64,000 nt of DNA from Urophycis tenuis (taxonomy: Eukaryota; Chordata; Actinopteri; Gadiformes; Phycidae): NCBI GenBank assembly GCA_036785325.1, contig JAXIVH010000008.1:3826654-3890653 (forward strand), read 5' to 3'. Positions 35,448-47,200 of this stretch are shown here, piece by piece. How positions within the stretch are numbered: the stretch's first letter is position 1; each line of letters begins with the position of its first letter. The notes under the pieces are model-generated. The model did not search any database, was not told where the DNA came from, and saw nothing but the letters and a program-made list of their open reading frames with translations. Both the position numbers and the translations under genes were made by a program.

Positions 35448-36690
35448 TCAGGAAATGATACAACACCCACAACAGAGTAGAAGAGCTGCTCCTAATAATG
35501 AGGAGGAAAATAAGGACAGAGTCAACGCCTTCCATTTCCCAAACCAGGTGGCCATGAGATTACCAAAGGGGTCGCTGATACCTGAATTGTCCGCTAGCTT
35601 CTCAGAGAACGCCGTCAGACCTGCCAAACCTCTAGTGATGGATCCTTCAGGATCAGTGTTATTGGAGATAGAAGTACCACATGAGTCACCAAACATCTTA
35701 CACACACCTCCTTTCTCTGCAAGCAACATATCTACACTTTTCCTTCTATGTTGTGTTGTCGAATGTGCGTGCAGGTGTGCGTAGAAACAGAGGCTTTTCA
35801 TACACATAAAACAGTATTATGACCACAAGTATTGCTGTACTGAGTATTGCTATACTGAGTACTGAGTATGGCGGTGGTTCCCCGGAGTCCGCACAGCCCT
35901 GGTTGCAGGAGCGGGTGCCATGGTCTTCGCCTGCCACCTGGGTTGTCTGGACGCCATGGTCGTTGATCGTCCATGTCGTCGTCTGGGTTCTGAGGTGTAT
36001 GCGAATGTGTTCTTACCTCGGAGCAGAGCATGTCCTACACTCCTGTCGAGGTGTGGGGATGGGTTTGGGCTTTTTTGCCTTTCAGTTCTGTGTAGGGGGG
36101 CTGTAGATCAGTGCGATGCGTGGGCCCAGGATGGTCTCTCTGCATCCTTTACTGCCGAGTGAGTGGTGAGGAGGACCTGGTAGGGTCCCAGCCACCGCTT
36201 GGAGTTCCACGCCTTCCTGCGGAAATCCTTGATGACCACCTGGTCTCCTGGTTTGATAGGGTGCAAGGGGTGGTCTGCCTTTGGGGGTAGAGCTGCCTTC
36301 ACCTTGTTCCGTATCTGTGACAGGGCAGATGATAAACATATGCAGTATGTAAGCAAGGCATCCTCACATGACTCTGTTGATGGGAACATCTTCCAACCTG
36401 GAGCCCCTGTACCTACAACAGGTGGGGAGGTGAACAATGTTTCAAAGGGTTCTGTCTTTGTTCACACTCTCATTCTCATGTACATTAGTGCCAATGGAAG
36501 CGCCTTTGTCCACGGGAGGTTTGTGTCTTCGCCTACTTATTGTCGCTCGACTATCGCGCTGCAATGCCCCATCATGGCACAGTCTCTGTGAGCAGGGCCT
36601 TTGCCACCACTCCTGCTGTAGCCTTAGAGGCTGGGGATACTTCTACCCATTCTGACCACATGTCCACCATTGCTAGACAATCCTTCATTT
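35448..36690 (-). mobile_element. Endogenous retrovirus relic, copy 2
   Basis: The arrangement is the same as in copy 1: integrase core piece (about 36690-36540), integrase C-terminal region (36437-36100, here with about 20 extra bp around 36100-36125 that extend the frame to WAHASH), and envelope TM fragment (about 35807-35448). The TM frame is better preserved here: the CX6CC-type motif keeps its last Cys, and the membrane segment LLGAALLLCCGCC is open. No surface subunit, gag or RT is present, so it remains a fragment. Confidence 0.7.
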
Positions 36691-37545
36691 AATGTAGGAC
36701 TATTGCTACGGTGCCTGAACCCGTATAACTGTGAACGGTGACCGCGAACATTTACTTTGGTGCAACCGCAGCCACAATAACAGACAAGCGCGAACCATTG
36801 ATGAAATGAAGCGAATATAAAAGAAAGAACGTAGCCTACGTGTGTATGTAGGCAATTTATATTTGCGATATTACTAAAATATAATTATTAGGATTTTATT
36901 GTAGTTGCATTAGTTGTTTGAAGAGTAAAAGAAACAAAACAACGGTCGGCCTTAACGCAAGTTAACAAACAAAGTTACAACCGGCAAGTCGGTCGGACTA
37001 AAAGGGAATAAAAAATATTTGTGTCGGTCCTAAATTGACAGGGTCGGTCGGGTTACGGCCATAGACTGTATATAAATAGGTTACGGCGAACCGAAATATT
37101 GTTCAGGATGGCCGCACAGCAAGAGGAGGTGCGCAGGGGGAGGACGCTACGATGCAGCCGCACGGCGACTTTCTCTCTGACGAGACGTCACATTGGAAAA
37201 AATTAAAATACGCTCATTCCGCATGAACGGTATGACAGTAAATTTTAGTGGTATTGAAACCTTGACTTTATCATACCGTGGTATACCTTGAAACCGGTAA
37301 CCGGCCCATGCCTAGACTACTCGCTGCTGCTGTAGAGACCCCCCGAGGACCGAGAATAAGGAAGATGAACATGAAATACGTGTTGGCCAATAGTTTTAGT
37401 AGCACATGGGGTTGTGGTTAAAACATCCTGTGTAGTTCCGGCTTTGTGGTGTCAGTAAAATTCATTTCACACGCATTCGTTTGGCCACAGATTTGAAGAA
37501 GGACAAACAAATGATCAGAGAGCATTCACCAGAAGTCTGGAGACA
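36691..37545. other. 5' flank of copy C, with the empty Gypsy-2 site
   Basis: The sequence reads acaacggtcggccttaacgc through the place where Gypsy-2 sits upstream of copy B. Repeat DNA ends near 37312 (cggcccatgccta). From 37319 the conserved receptor 5' flank begins. No gene is seen. Confidence 0.5.
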
Positions 37546-40500
37546 ATGAAACAATTTAGACGCATAGCTGGTCAATCATTTCTTGTGTTCTTCATCTGTG
37601 AGTAGGTCAAGAGGTTTTCACCTCTCTTGGGCATATCTGATATATAGGCAAAATGTATGATTCATATTTATTCTTTATTTTTTTATATTAACATAGGTTT
37701 TTGTATTCTGTATTTACTTCCCTTGGTCAATTCATTGTTTCCTTGTTTATTTCCTATCAACAGATTCCTTTCATAATGTCCAAATCCAAGGTAAGCCCTA
37801 TTCGTTCAACGTCTGTCTCATCTGCCTACTAAGTGGTTCTTTATGCCGCTAGATAAATCCACTTTGACTGCTGTTAGAAGGTTTGATGTCTAATTTCCAT
37901 TGCCATTAATAACTGTTGTCTCAATCTATTAATGTGTGCATAACAATACACTTTGAGGGACGGTTTTATCTAACAATAGTCTCTCTAAACGTCAGCCCTT
38001 CCTCAGCCTACATTGACGGCGAGTCCATCGACCATAAAACAGGAAGAGTTACTTACACTTTCATGTCGGCCAACATCGGAACGTCCAGAAAGTTGTGATA
38101 TTTACTGGATAAACCCAGCGGAAAAACGATCCTTTTTATCCTACGGCTGCCAGGTGACGCTAACAGGTTCTGAGATCCTGGTAAAGACCGGGGGTATCGC
38201 TGAGGTTAAGGTTGGCTGTGATTACTACGTCAAAGTTGGGTCTACCTTCCACCGTTCTCCACCAAGCGACATGGTGTCTATCACTGTGAGAACAGGTGAG
38301 TGAGTGACTAGTGTTTTTTTGTCATTCAAGTGAGGGACGAGTATACACATGTGATGCTCTGTTATTATGCGGTGATGCAGAGGGAACAACGCAATGCTTG
38401 ATTTCAATTATGGATTTGTTAAATAATGATGATCATTCTTTATTCAACCTTTGTCCTCCCCTGCAAACTATATCATAGAAAGCAGTAATCAAATGCATTG
38501 TGAGACCCACAAAAAAATTCAGCAATGTGAAATGCTAACACTTGAGACATAATACAGCAGCTTCTACGGTTCTGGTAGTGACAGCAGTTGACATATTGTA
38601 CTAAATACTGTATGTATGTATGTATGTATGTATGTATGTATGTATGTATGTATGTATGTATGTATGTACATAATTGTATATGCATATATATTCTTTCAGA
38701 CACTCAGAATCATCAACAGTAACATCATATTATTCCTTGCCATTAATGACTGTTGTCTCAATCTATTCATGTGCGCATAACAATACACTTTGAGGGACTG
38801 TTTTATCTAACAATAGTCTCTCTAAACGTCAGCCCTTCCTCAGCCTACATTGACGGCGAGTCCATCGGTCATCAGACAGGAAGAGTCGCTTACACTTTCA
38901 TGTGGGACAACATCGGAACATCCAGAAAGTTGTTATTTTTACTGGATAAACCCAGTGGAACAACAATCCTTTTTAGCCCTCGGCTGCCAGGTGACGCTAA
39001 CAGGTTCTGAGATCCTGGTACAGACCAGGGGTATCGATGAGGTTAATGTCAGCTGTTATTACTCTGTCACAGTTGGGTTTAACTACCAGTTTTCTCCACA
39101 AAGCAACATGGTGTCTATCACTGTGAGAACAGGTGAGTGACTAGTGTTTTTTGTCATTCAAGTGAGGGACGAGTATACACATGTGATGCTCTGTTATTAT
39201 GCGGTGATGCAGAGGGAACAACGCAATGCTTGATTTCAATTATTAAATAATGATTATCATTCTTTATTCAGCCTTTGTCCTCCCCTGCAAACTACATCAT
39301 AGAAAGCAGTAATCAAATGCATTGTGAGACCCACAAAAAAGATCAACAATGTGAAAAGCTCACACTTAAGACATAATACAGCAGCTTCTATGGTTCTGGT
39401 AGTTACAGCAGTTGAAATATTGTGCTTGTACGGGTAAATACTGTGTGTATGTATGTATGTATGTATGTATGTATGTGTATATATGCCTATATATTCTTTC
39501 AGACATTCTGGAGAAAGAATCATCAACAGTTACATATTATTCGTTGCCATTAATGACTGTTGTCTCAATCTATTAATGTGTGCATAACAATACACTTTGA
39601 GGGACTGTTTTATCTAACATAGTCTCTCTAAACGTCAGCCCTTCCTCAGCCTACATTGACGGCGAGTCCATCGGTCATCAGACAGGAAGAGTCGCTTACA
39701 CTTTCATGTTGGACAACATCGGAACATCCAGAAATGTGTTATTTTTTCTGGATAAACTCAGCGGAAGAACAATCCTTTTTAGCCCACGGCTGCCAGGTGA
39801 CGCTAACAGGTTCTGAGATCCTGGTAAAGACCGGGGGTATCGCTGAGGTTCATGTTCGCTGTTTTTACACCGTGAAACGTGGGGACAACATCAAGCCTTC
39901 TCCACACAGCGACATGGTGAACATCACTGTGAGAACAGGTGAGTGACTTCTTTATTCAGCCCTTCCTTCCCTCCACACTACACAATGGAAAGCACTGATC
40001 AAATGCATTGTGAGATCCACATAAAAGTTCAACAATGTAAAAAGCTCACACTGGAGACATGAGAATATATTTATTCTTTCAGACATTCTGGAGGAACAGT
40101 CATCAACAGTGCAGAACAAGATCAAATGGACCACCGGTATGCAGCATATTCTATCATGTTCTTCTGTATGTATGCTTTAATACTGACTGCATGGTTTTCC
40201 TGAACACTACTTAGCAGATGTTCCATTCCTGTTAGTGTTACTTGTGCCATTGTGTGCGTCTGAGCCGGTCCAGCCTCACATTAAACTATTGAACTATTTC
40301 TCTCACAGTTCTCAGGAGCACAGCACTATCAGCTCGTCCTCCCACTGCTGCCACAACCCTGGAGAACCCCACCTCAGTGGCCCCACAACCCCCTTCTGAT
40401 GGACACACTTCTGGTCCAAGCTCTGCCTCTGTGCCGCCTGTAAACCCCACATCCAACCAAGAAGCAACAGGTAGTCATAGCGACCCACAGCTCCAGGGCC

Positions 40501-42347
40501 TAGAGATGTGTGCCTTCTGTAAATGTTTCTTTGTGGAGCTTTTTCTTGAGAACTGATTGGTACATTAGAATCAATTGCAAAATCATTTGCAAAGAGACTT
40601 GAAATGAAACAATATGCTTAAAACTTGTTCTGGTGACTTCAGAAGACTGGTACTGTATTAGCAGCAATGAAATGTTTCACCTTCTTATGACAAATGTAGG
40701 CTACTCTTTGTAAGTCTCTTTGGATGAAAGCATCTGCTAAATGCCCTAAATGTACAACACAGTCTCACGGCAGTTTGTGAAATAGTCACAAATTGTACTC
40801 TATTGATTCGTGTACATGGACACAAATTTCCTATTTTTTCGTGACACTCGGCACGACTTTCAAACTAATGTATTTCAATGGAAGTATCTTTCGTGCCTGT
40901 TAGGCTTTGGGTTATACTGAAAGTCGTGCTGAGTGTCACGATAAAAAAAGGGCAATTCTTGTCCATGTACACAAATCAATAGATTAGGAATATTTGGTGA
41001 CTATTTCACGAACTGTCGTGAGACTGGGTTGCAATGTAAATGTAAATTTGTGTGTTACTACATAATTAGTGAACCTAAGGTATAAGGTGTTTTATAAACA
41101 TTTGTGTAAATGTATAGGTAACACTCTACAAAAAGGTTACATTAATTAACCATGAATTTACATTAGTTAATGCAGTGATGAGAAATATTATATAGTGTTA
41201 TCTTAGGGGTAATGTTATAGATACTGAGTCTAACCCTATTAAATAATGTATAAATTAATACCACAGTTAACATGAACACCACTTGTAAATGATAACTAGA
41301 CCACTTGTATTGCATTAGTTAGTGCTTATTACTGTATTTCCTAATATTAATGAATGGATGATTAATGTACCGTTAGTGTAAAGTGTTACAATGTATCACT
41401 AGTTAGTTAAATACTTGGTTTGACACCTGACAAAGCATGTGATTGATGTTCATTTTGTGCACCAATGTCTCACTGTAGGTTTGTGATAATTCCCTTAAAC
41501 AACATGAAGTGAAACTAACACAATGCTCACTTCTATCTCCAATCTCTATCAGTATCATCTTCAATCATACTGATCATATGTGGTGGACTTGTGCCATTTG
41601 TGATCGTTCTGCTGTTGGCTCTCTGGTGGACTTGCAGGACAAAGAGTGAGTCTAAAATGGTAAAGTGGGGCAGCAGTAACTCAGTGGGTAGAGCGGGTGG
41701 ACAGAGCGGGTCGTCCACTCACCGTAGGGTCAGTGGTTCGATCCCCTTGATCCCCCTCCTCCTCTAACTGTCCACATGTTGAACCCCACAAATGTACTGA
41801 TTGTAAGTTGCTTTGGACAAAAGCGTCTGCTTAATGCCCTTTTCCCTTTTATACATATAAAGAATGCTAAGAGAAAATGTGTCTAATGGAAAACATCTTT
41901 GTTATGGGATTGTTTTGTAGAAAACAACACAATAAAAATGAGGAGTTTCTGTTCTGAATCGGTAAGTAAAACATAAAATACAGTCAAACATGTTTGGATG
42001 ATGCAGTCAATTATTGAAGACTGAATCGGGAATGAAAGTTGATTCTTGTTCATCATTGTTCCTTGAATGCAAATATTGTAAAACTATTGTGCGAGCTCAC
42101 TCTCCTCTCCATATTCATTTAGGTAAAAACTGTGAATGACACCGGCAGCTGCATGGATGAGGATGATGTAAGGAGAACATCAGGCAGGGCCCATCGTCCA
42201 TCCTGATGAGTCCATGGTTAGACTAACCCAAAATGTTTTGGTTGGACTTGTGCTTCTCAGGTCTACCACGTGTACAGTGCTGTATCAGAGGAGCCAAACT
42301 CAGCCCACCAGATGAGTTTGGTGTCTGATCTTCTGCAGGCAACCTGA
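37546..42347 (+). CDS. Ig-like receptor, copy C (three Ig domains, ITIM tyrosine lost)
   Basis: Exons: 37546-37597 (signal peptide), 37764-37790, Ig1 37996-38295, Ig2 38833-39132, Ig3 39639-39938, spacer 40083-40136, stalk 40309-40470, TM 41553-41645, tail 41921-41961, 42123-42167, 42261-42347. They join without stops into 486 residues: signal peptide, three Ig-like modules with four Cys each, Ser/Thr/Pro stalk, one membrane helix (LIICGGLVPFVIVLLLALWW) and a 57-residue tail. Ig2 (NVSC) and Ig3 (NITV) carry N-glycosylation sequons. The C-terminal ITIM reads LVSDLL: TAT has become TCT, so the tyrosine is gone; only the upstream VYHVYSAV tyrosines remain. By structure it is the only copy here with every exon and splice site intact and three Ig domains. 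Poly(A) signal AATAAA 42467-42472. Confidence 0.82.
38610..38667. repeat. (TATG)n microsatellite, copy C
   Basis: A pure tetranucleotide run in the Ig1-Ig2 intron. A second, shorter run is in the Ig2-Ig3 intron at about 39446-39476. Confidence 0.9.
40756..41031. repeat. Fold-back element in stalk-TM intron, copy C
   Basis: This is the same element as at 23605-23880, at the same intron position, with almost no visible differences. Confidence 0.75.
41666..41840 (+). mobile_element. tRNA-derived SINE, copy C
   Basis: This is the orthologous insertion to 24516-24690, after the TM exon. The A-box region reads agtaactcagtgggtagagc (A for G in tagctc), as in copy E, so C and E are closer to each other here than to B. 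Confidence 0.8.
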
Positions 42348-43136
42348 CTTCATGTTCCTGCAGTTCACTGCTTCTGAGATGAACCACCTTGTTGTTCCAT
42401 TTAGTTTATTAGTACTCTGCTTCCAAACACGCAGAATGCCACATTATAGAAATGTATTGCAAACAAAATAAATAATGGTTGAATGGTGAAAAATATGTGT
42501 TTATTCTCGTTCTTTTTTGTCTCAACATGATAAATACGGCTTCTTTATTATGGCCAATGTAACATTATTATAAATTGTATTTAGTTGACATGCATATTTA
42601 GCTTTAATTATACGTCTTTACATTTACAAGAGAAAACATGAAGAAAAACAAAACATTACTTTCTTTTAGCAACAATCTGTGGAATATTTACCAAATGTGT
42701 TCTGTCTTACAATTTACCAACGGTATGATGGGAATCTGCCTGCATTATCAAATACTTTTCATCACAATAAACCAGAGAAGCATGTATTGACATTTACGTT
42801 TCCTGTTTCCAAACCCAACTTGTCAGCCTGTGGTCATTGTCGACGTACAGTCAGAGCAGCAGGATGTTAGCTGTGAGCTGCAATGGCTTTTCATTTACAG
42901 AACTAAGTTGCAGCAACACATTAGCTTGTCTCTCTGTCCATTGATATGATCTCTCAGCCACAAAGGAGGAGAGTTCTTCTCAGTGGAATACCGTTAGGTT
43001 AGGTGCTATGAAGCAATACCGTTTGGATGGCCCATATTCTATATTGATGGAAGTGTTACAAGCTGGGTTGTGTTTGTGAATGAGATGTCTGCTCAGTCTG
43101 GGCTGCTGAGGTCCACTCGTGTTGGCGAGGCTTTAG
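42348..43136. other. 3' flank of copy C
   Basis: This is the receptor 3' UTR followed by the cacna2d3-derived 3' flank, uninterrupted by retroelements. It shows the empty sites for both Gypsy-1 (ttaggtgctatgaagc) and BEL (gcaacacattagc). No gene is seen. Confidence 0.55.
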
Positions 43137-43187
43137 TCACGTGCTGAGGAAGGCGGTGAGCAGGGGCAGCAGGGCTGAGGTCAGAGG
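43137..43187 (-). pseudogene. Orphan fragment of cacna2d3 last exon (unit C/D)
   Basis: This is the same 51-nt terminal-exon piece with stop codon, joined to the H1-like fragment at the same position. Confidence 0.85.
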
Positions 43188-43769
43188 TCGAGACACCTCT
43201 CTGTGAATCCAACTCTTTCACAGCCTCCTTTACCATGATGACCATAGCGGAGGTGTTGGAGCCATAATGTAATGTTTTATTTATTCACATGCAGTTCTGG
43301 CATTGAACACAGGGTGGAGCATTGAGTGAGGAAGAGCCATACGAAGAGCACATAGACAGCTCCAGTTGATGGGAATCGGGTGTGTGGAACGGGGAAGCAA
43401 ACGGTTTTTGACGTGTCGGAGTGTCAGTGTGTAACGTGGTTGGCGTGCTTGATCGTGATTTTGCTTAAAGGAAACAGTATTGTAATTGAATGGACAATAT
43501 GCTGAACTGTATGTCAACGGATCGCCGAATCCAAATGTATAACATTACAGCGCACAGGACCTTGGTTTACTTGTAGCCCAGAACACGCGTCCGAAACAAG
43601 TTCACCCGTTGGCCCTCTGTGGCTTATTTATTTTGGTTGAAGGGCACCACCTAGGGGTGAGCTGCAACTTTACTCCTCGACACAGAATCCACCGCATCTA
43701 GATGAACAAGTCCTGTCCATTGCTCTCCGTACCAACAGATGAAGTAGGCACAGTCTTTTTGGGAGGCAT
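43188..43769 (-). pseudogene. Linker histone H1-like 5' fragment, split (unit C/D)
   Basis: The ATG at 43769 opens MPPKKTVPTSSV. The later block (DSVSRSKG, MVIMVKEAVKEL) is split by an inserted element at 43249-43653. An in-frame TAG follows NGQDLFI, so it cannot be expressed as a histone. Confidence 0.5.
43249..43653. mobile_element. Unclassified ~400-bp insertion in the H1-like fragment
   Basis: The uninterrupted site reads catagctgggggtgagc in the B/C unit. Here catagc and ggggtgagc are separated by about 405 bp that begin ggaggtgttggagcc and end gggcacc-accta. A TGTTGG...CACCA span inside could be a solo LTR, but I see no clear target-site duplication. The D/E unit has the same insertion (50869-51257) with an internal deletion of about 17 bp. 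Confidence 0.5.
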
Positions 43770-44228
43770 TTCAGCAACGCTGAGGAACCCCAAAGTTTGA
43801 TGATAAAAAAAAACCCGCCACTGCAACTTTTAGCGATACTACTTTCAGCTTTTATATTCAACCACAAAAACCAGCCAGCGTTCCAGCTTCATGCCGTCGC
43901 TTCCACTGAAAACGATCGACCAATCAGGTGCGTCCAATTACGCTCCGTTTTGGCGCAGATTCTGCGACCGTTCTAGTCCATTCAGCGGCCAGACTACTCG
44001 CTGCTGCTGTAGCCTATGAGACCGCCCGAGGACAGAGAATCAGGAAGATGGACATGAAATACGTGTTGGCCAATAGTTTTAGTAGCAAATGGGATTATGG
44101 TTAAAACATCCTGTACATAGTTCCGGCTTTGTGGTGTCTGCAAAATTCATTTCACAGGCATTCGTTTGGCCACAGATATGAAGGAGGACAAACAAATGAT
44201 CAGAGAGCATTCACCAGAAGTCTGGAGA
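43770..44228. other. 5' flank of copy D
   Basis: About 43790-43985 is a stretch found only upstream of D and E (ccaaagtttgatgataaaaa to ccattcagcggccag). It replaces the ERV and repeat spacer that precedes B and C. From about 43990 (actactcgctgctgctg) the shared receptor promoter and 5' UTR region begins. Confidence 0.45.
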
Positions 44229-47200
44229 ATGAAACAATTTAGACGCATGGCTGGTCAATCATTTCTTGTGTTCTTCATCTGTGAGTAGGTCAAGAGGTTT
44301 TCACCTCTCTTGGGCATATCTGATATATAGGCAAAATGTATGATTCATATTTATTCTTTATTTTTTTTATATTAACATAGGTTTTTGTATTCTGTATTTA
44401 CTTCCCCTGGTCAATTCATTCTTTCCCATCAACAGATTCCTTTCATAAAGTCCAAATCCAAGGTAAGCCCATCTACTCGTTCAATGTCTGTCTCATCTGA
44501 TGTATGTTCTATATGCCGCTAGATAAATTCACTTTGACAGTTTTTAGAAGGTTTGATGTCTATTTTTCATTGCCATTAATGACTGTTGTCTCAATCTATT
44601 AATGTGTGCATAACAATACACTTTGAGGGACTGTTTTATCTAACAATAGTCTCTCTAAACGTCAGCCCTTCCTCAGCCTACATTGACGGCGAGTCCATCG
44701 GTCATCAGACAGGAAGAGTCGCTGACACTTTCATGTTGGACAACATCGGAACATCCAGAAAGTTGTTATTTTTACTGGATAAACTCAGCGGAACCACAAT
44801 CCTCTTCAGCCTTCGGCTGCCAGGTGACGCTAACAGGTTCTGAGATCCTGGTAAAGACCGGGGGTATCGCTGAGGTTCATGTTCGCTGTTTTTACACCGT
44901 GAAACGTGGGGACAACATCAAGCCTTCTCCACACAGCGACATGGTGAACATCACTGTGAGAACAGGTGAGTGACTTCTTCTATTCGCTGTTTTTACCACG
45001 TCACAGTCGGGTCTACCTACCTACCTACCATCGCAATGCTTGATTTCAAATATGGATGTTTAAATAATGATGTTCACTCTTTATTCAAACTCTGTCCTCC
45101 CCTGCAAACTACATCATAGAAAGCAGTAATCGAATGCATTGTGAGACCCACAAAAAAGATCAACAATGTGAAAAGCTCACACTTGAGACATAATACAGCA
45201 GCTTCTATGGTACTGGTAGTGACAGCAGTTGACATATTGTACTTGTATGGGTAAATACTGTGTGTATATGTATGTATGTGTGTATGTACATAATTGCATA
45301 TGCATATATATTCTTTCAGACATTCAGAATCATCAACAGTTACATATTATTCGTTGCCATTAATGACTGTCTTGTCTCAATCTATTAATGTGTGCATAAC
45401 AATAAACTTTGAGGGACTGTTTTATCTAACAATAGTCTCTCTAAACGTCAGCCCTTCCTCAGCCTACATTGACGGCGAGTCCATCGGTCATCAGACAGGA
45501 AGAGTCGCTTACACTTTCATGTTGGCCAACATCAGAACTTCCAGAAAGTTGTTATTTTTACTGGATAAACTCAGCGGAACCACAATCCTCTTCAGCCCTC
45601 GGCTGCAAGGTGACGCTAACAGGTTCTGAGATCCTGGTAAAGACCGGGGGTATCGCTGAGGTTCATGTTCGCTGTTTTTACACCGTGAAACGTGGGGACA
45701 ACGTCAAGCCTTCTCCACACAGCGACATGGTGTCCATCACTGTGAGAACAGGTGAGTGACTTCTTTATTCAGCCTGTCCTTCCCTCCACACTACACAATG
45801 GAAAGCACTGATCAAATGCATTGTGAGATCCACATAAAAGTTCAACAATGTAAAAAGCTCACACTGGAGACATGAGAATATATTTATTCTTTCAGACATT
45901 CTGGAGGAACAGTCATCAACAGTGCAGAACAAGATCAAATGGACCACCGGTATGCAGCATATTCTATCATGTTCTTCTGTATGTATGCTTTAATACTGAC
46001 TGCATGGTTTTCCTGAACACTACTTAGCAGATGTTCCATTCCTGTTAGTGTTACTTGTGCCATTGTGTGCGTCTGAGCCGGTCCAGCCTCACATTAAACT
46101 ATTGAACTATTTCTCTCCCAGTTCTCAGGAGCACAGCGCTATCAGCTCGTCCTCCCACTGCTGCCACAACCCTGGAGAACCCCACCTCAGTGGCCCCACA
46201 ACCCCCTTCTGATGGACACACTTCTGGTCCAAGCTCTGCCTCTGTGCCGCCTGTAAACCCCACATCCACCCAAGAAGCACCAGGTAGTCATAGCGACCCA
46301 CCCTTTGGTGTAATGAGCCACCGACCGTAAGCAGGATGATCAAGACCGGCCCGCCCCCTATAGGCTACAACGCTTAATGACGCAATGTACACCAATACCC
46401 TACCATAGGCCATTAGGTCATATAGGTCTACAGCATCATAGAAATGAGACGACTCCCAAAAGTAAGCGCAGCACAAACGGTGGCGGCGCACCATAAATAG
46501 GTCTTAAATAAATAAATACAAACTGTGATGATGGCACACCATAGATGAACAAAACACTGGTGCCGGCGCACCAAAAGAAACATACTCCCAACTGCACACC
46601 AAAGACACAATAAACCCAAAAGCAATACCCGTTTGTTAAAATACATAAAAAGGTGATGACATACATCATAGCAGTAATTTTCCGGGCTTTCCTCTGCGCA
46701 CAGTTGTCAATTAAATCCTTAATGTCCAGGTGACGCGCATGGGCATTATCAATCTACAGTATGGCAAGTCCAGAGAGACGAGACTGTCCCATTGAGCTCC
46801 TCAGGGAACTTTTTATAAGTTTAAGTTTGGAAAATGAACACTCTGCAGATACAACGGTCACTGGTATTGTCAGGAAAAGCATGAGAACAATGCAAACTTC
46901 CCCAAAACTCGCAGTGGTGCATCTATTCTCAATGATGAGCATAGATCAGCTCTTGCACTTGCATTTGTGAAATGCGGTCTTTCAAAGATGCACAGAATGA
47001 CAACAATTGAATGGGAAAATCAGCAGTTATGTCATCTTTGTAAAAATCCAGGAAACCGTTTGTACTCCTCTATTGCTATCTCTATCTCTATCTCGCTATC
47101 GCTATCGCTAACTAAAGGTCAACATGTAATGGCTGCCAACTGAGCTACGCACGCGCACGTTCACTACCATATCCCATGATGTCCAGTCGCATGTAAAACA

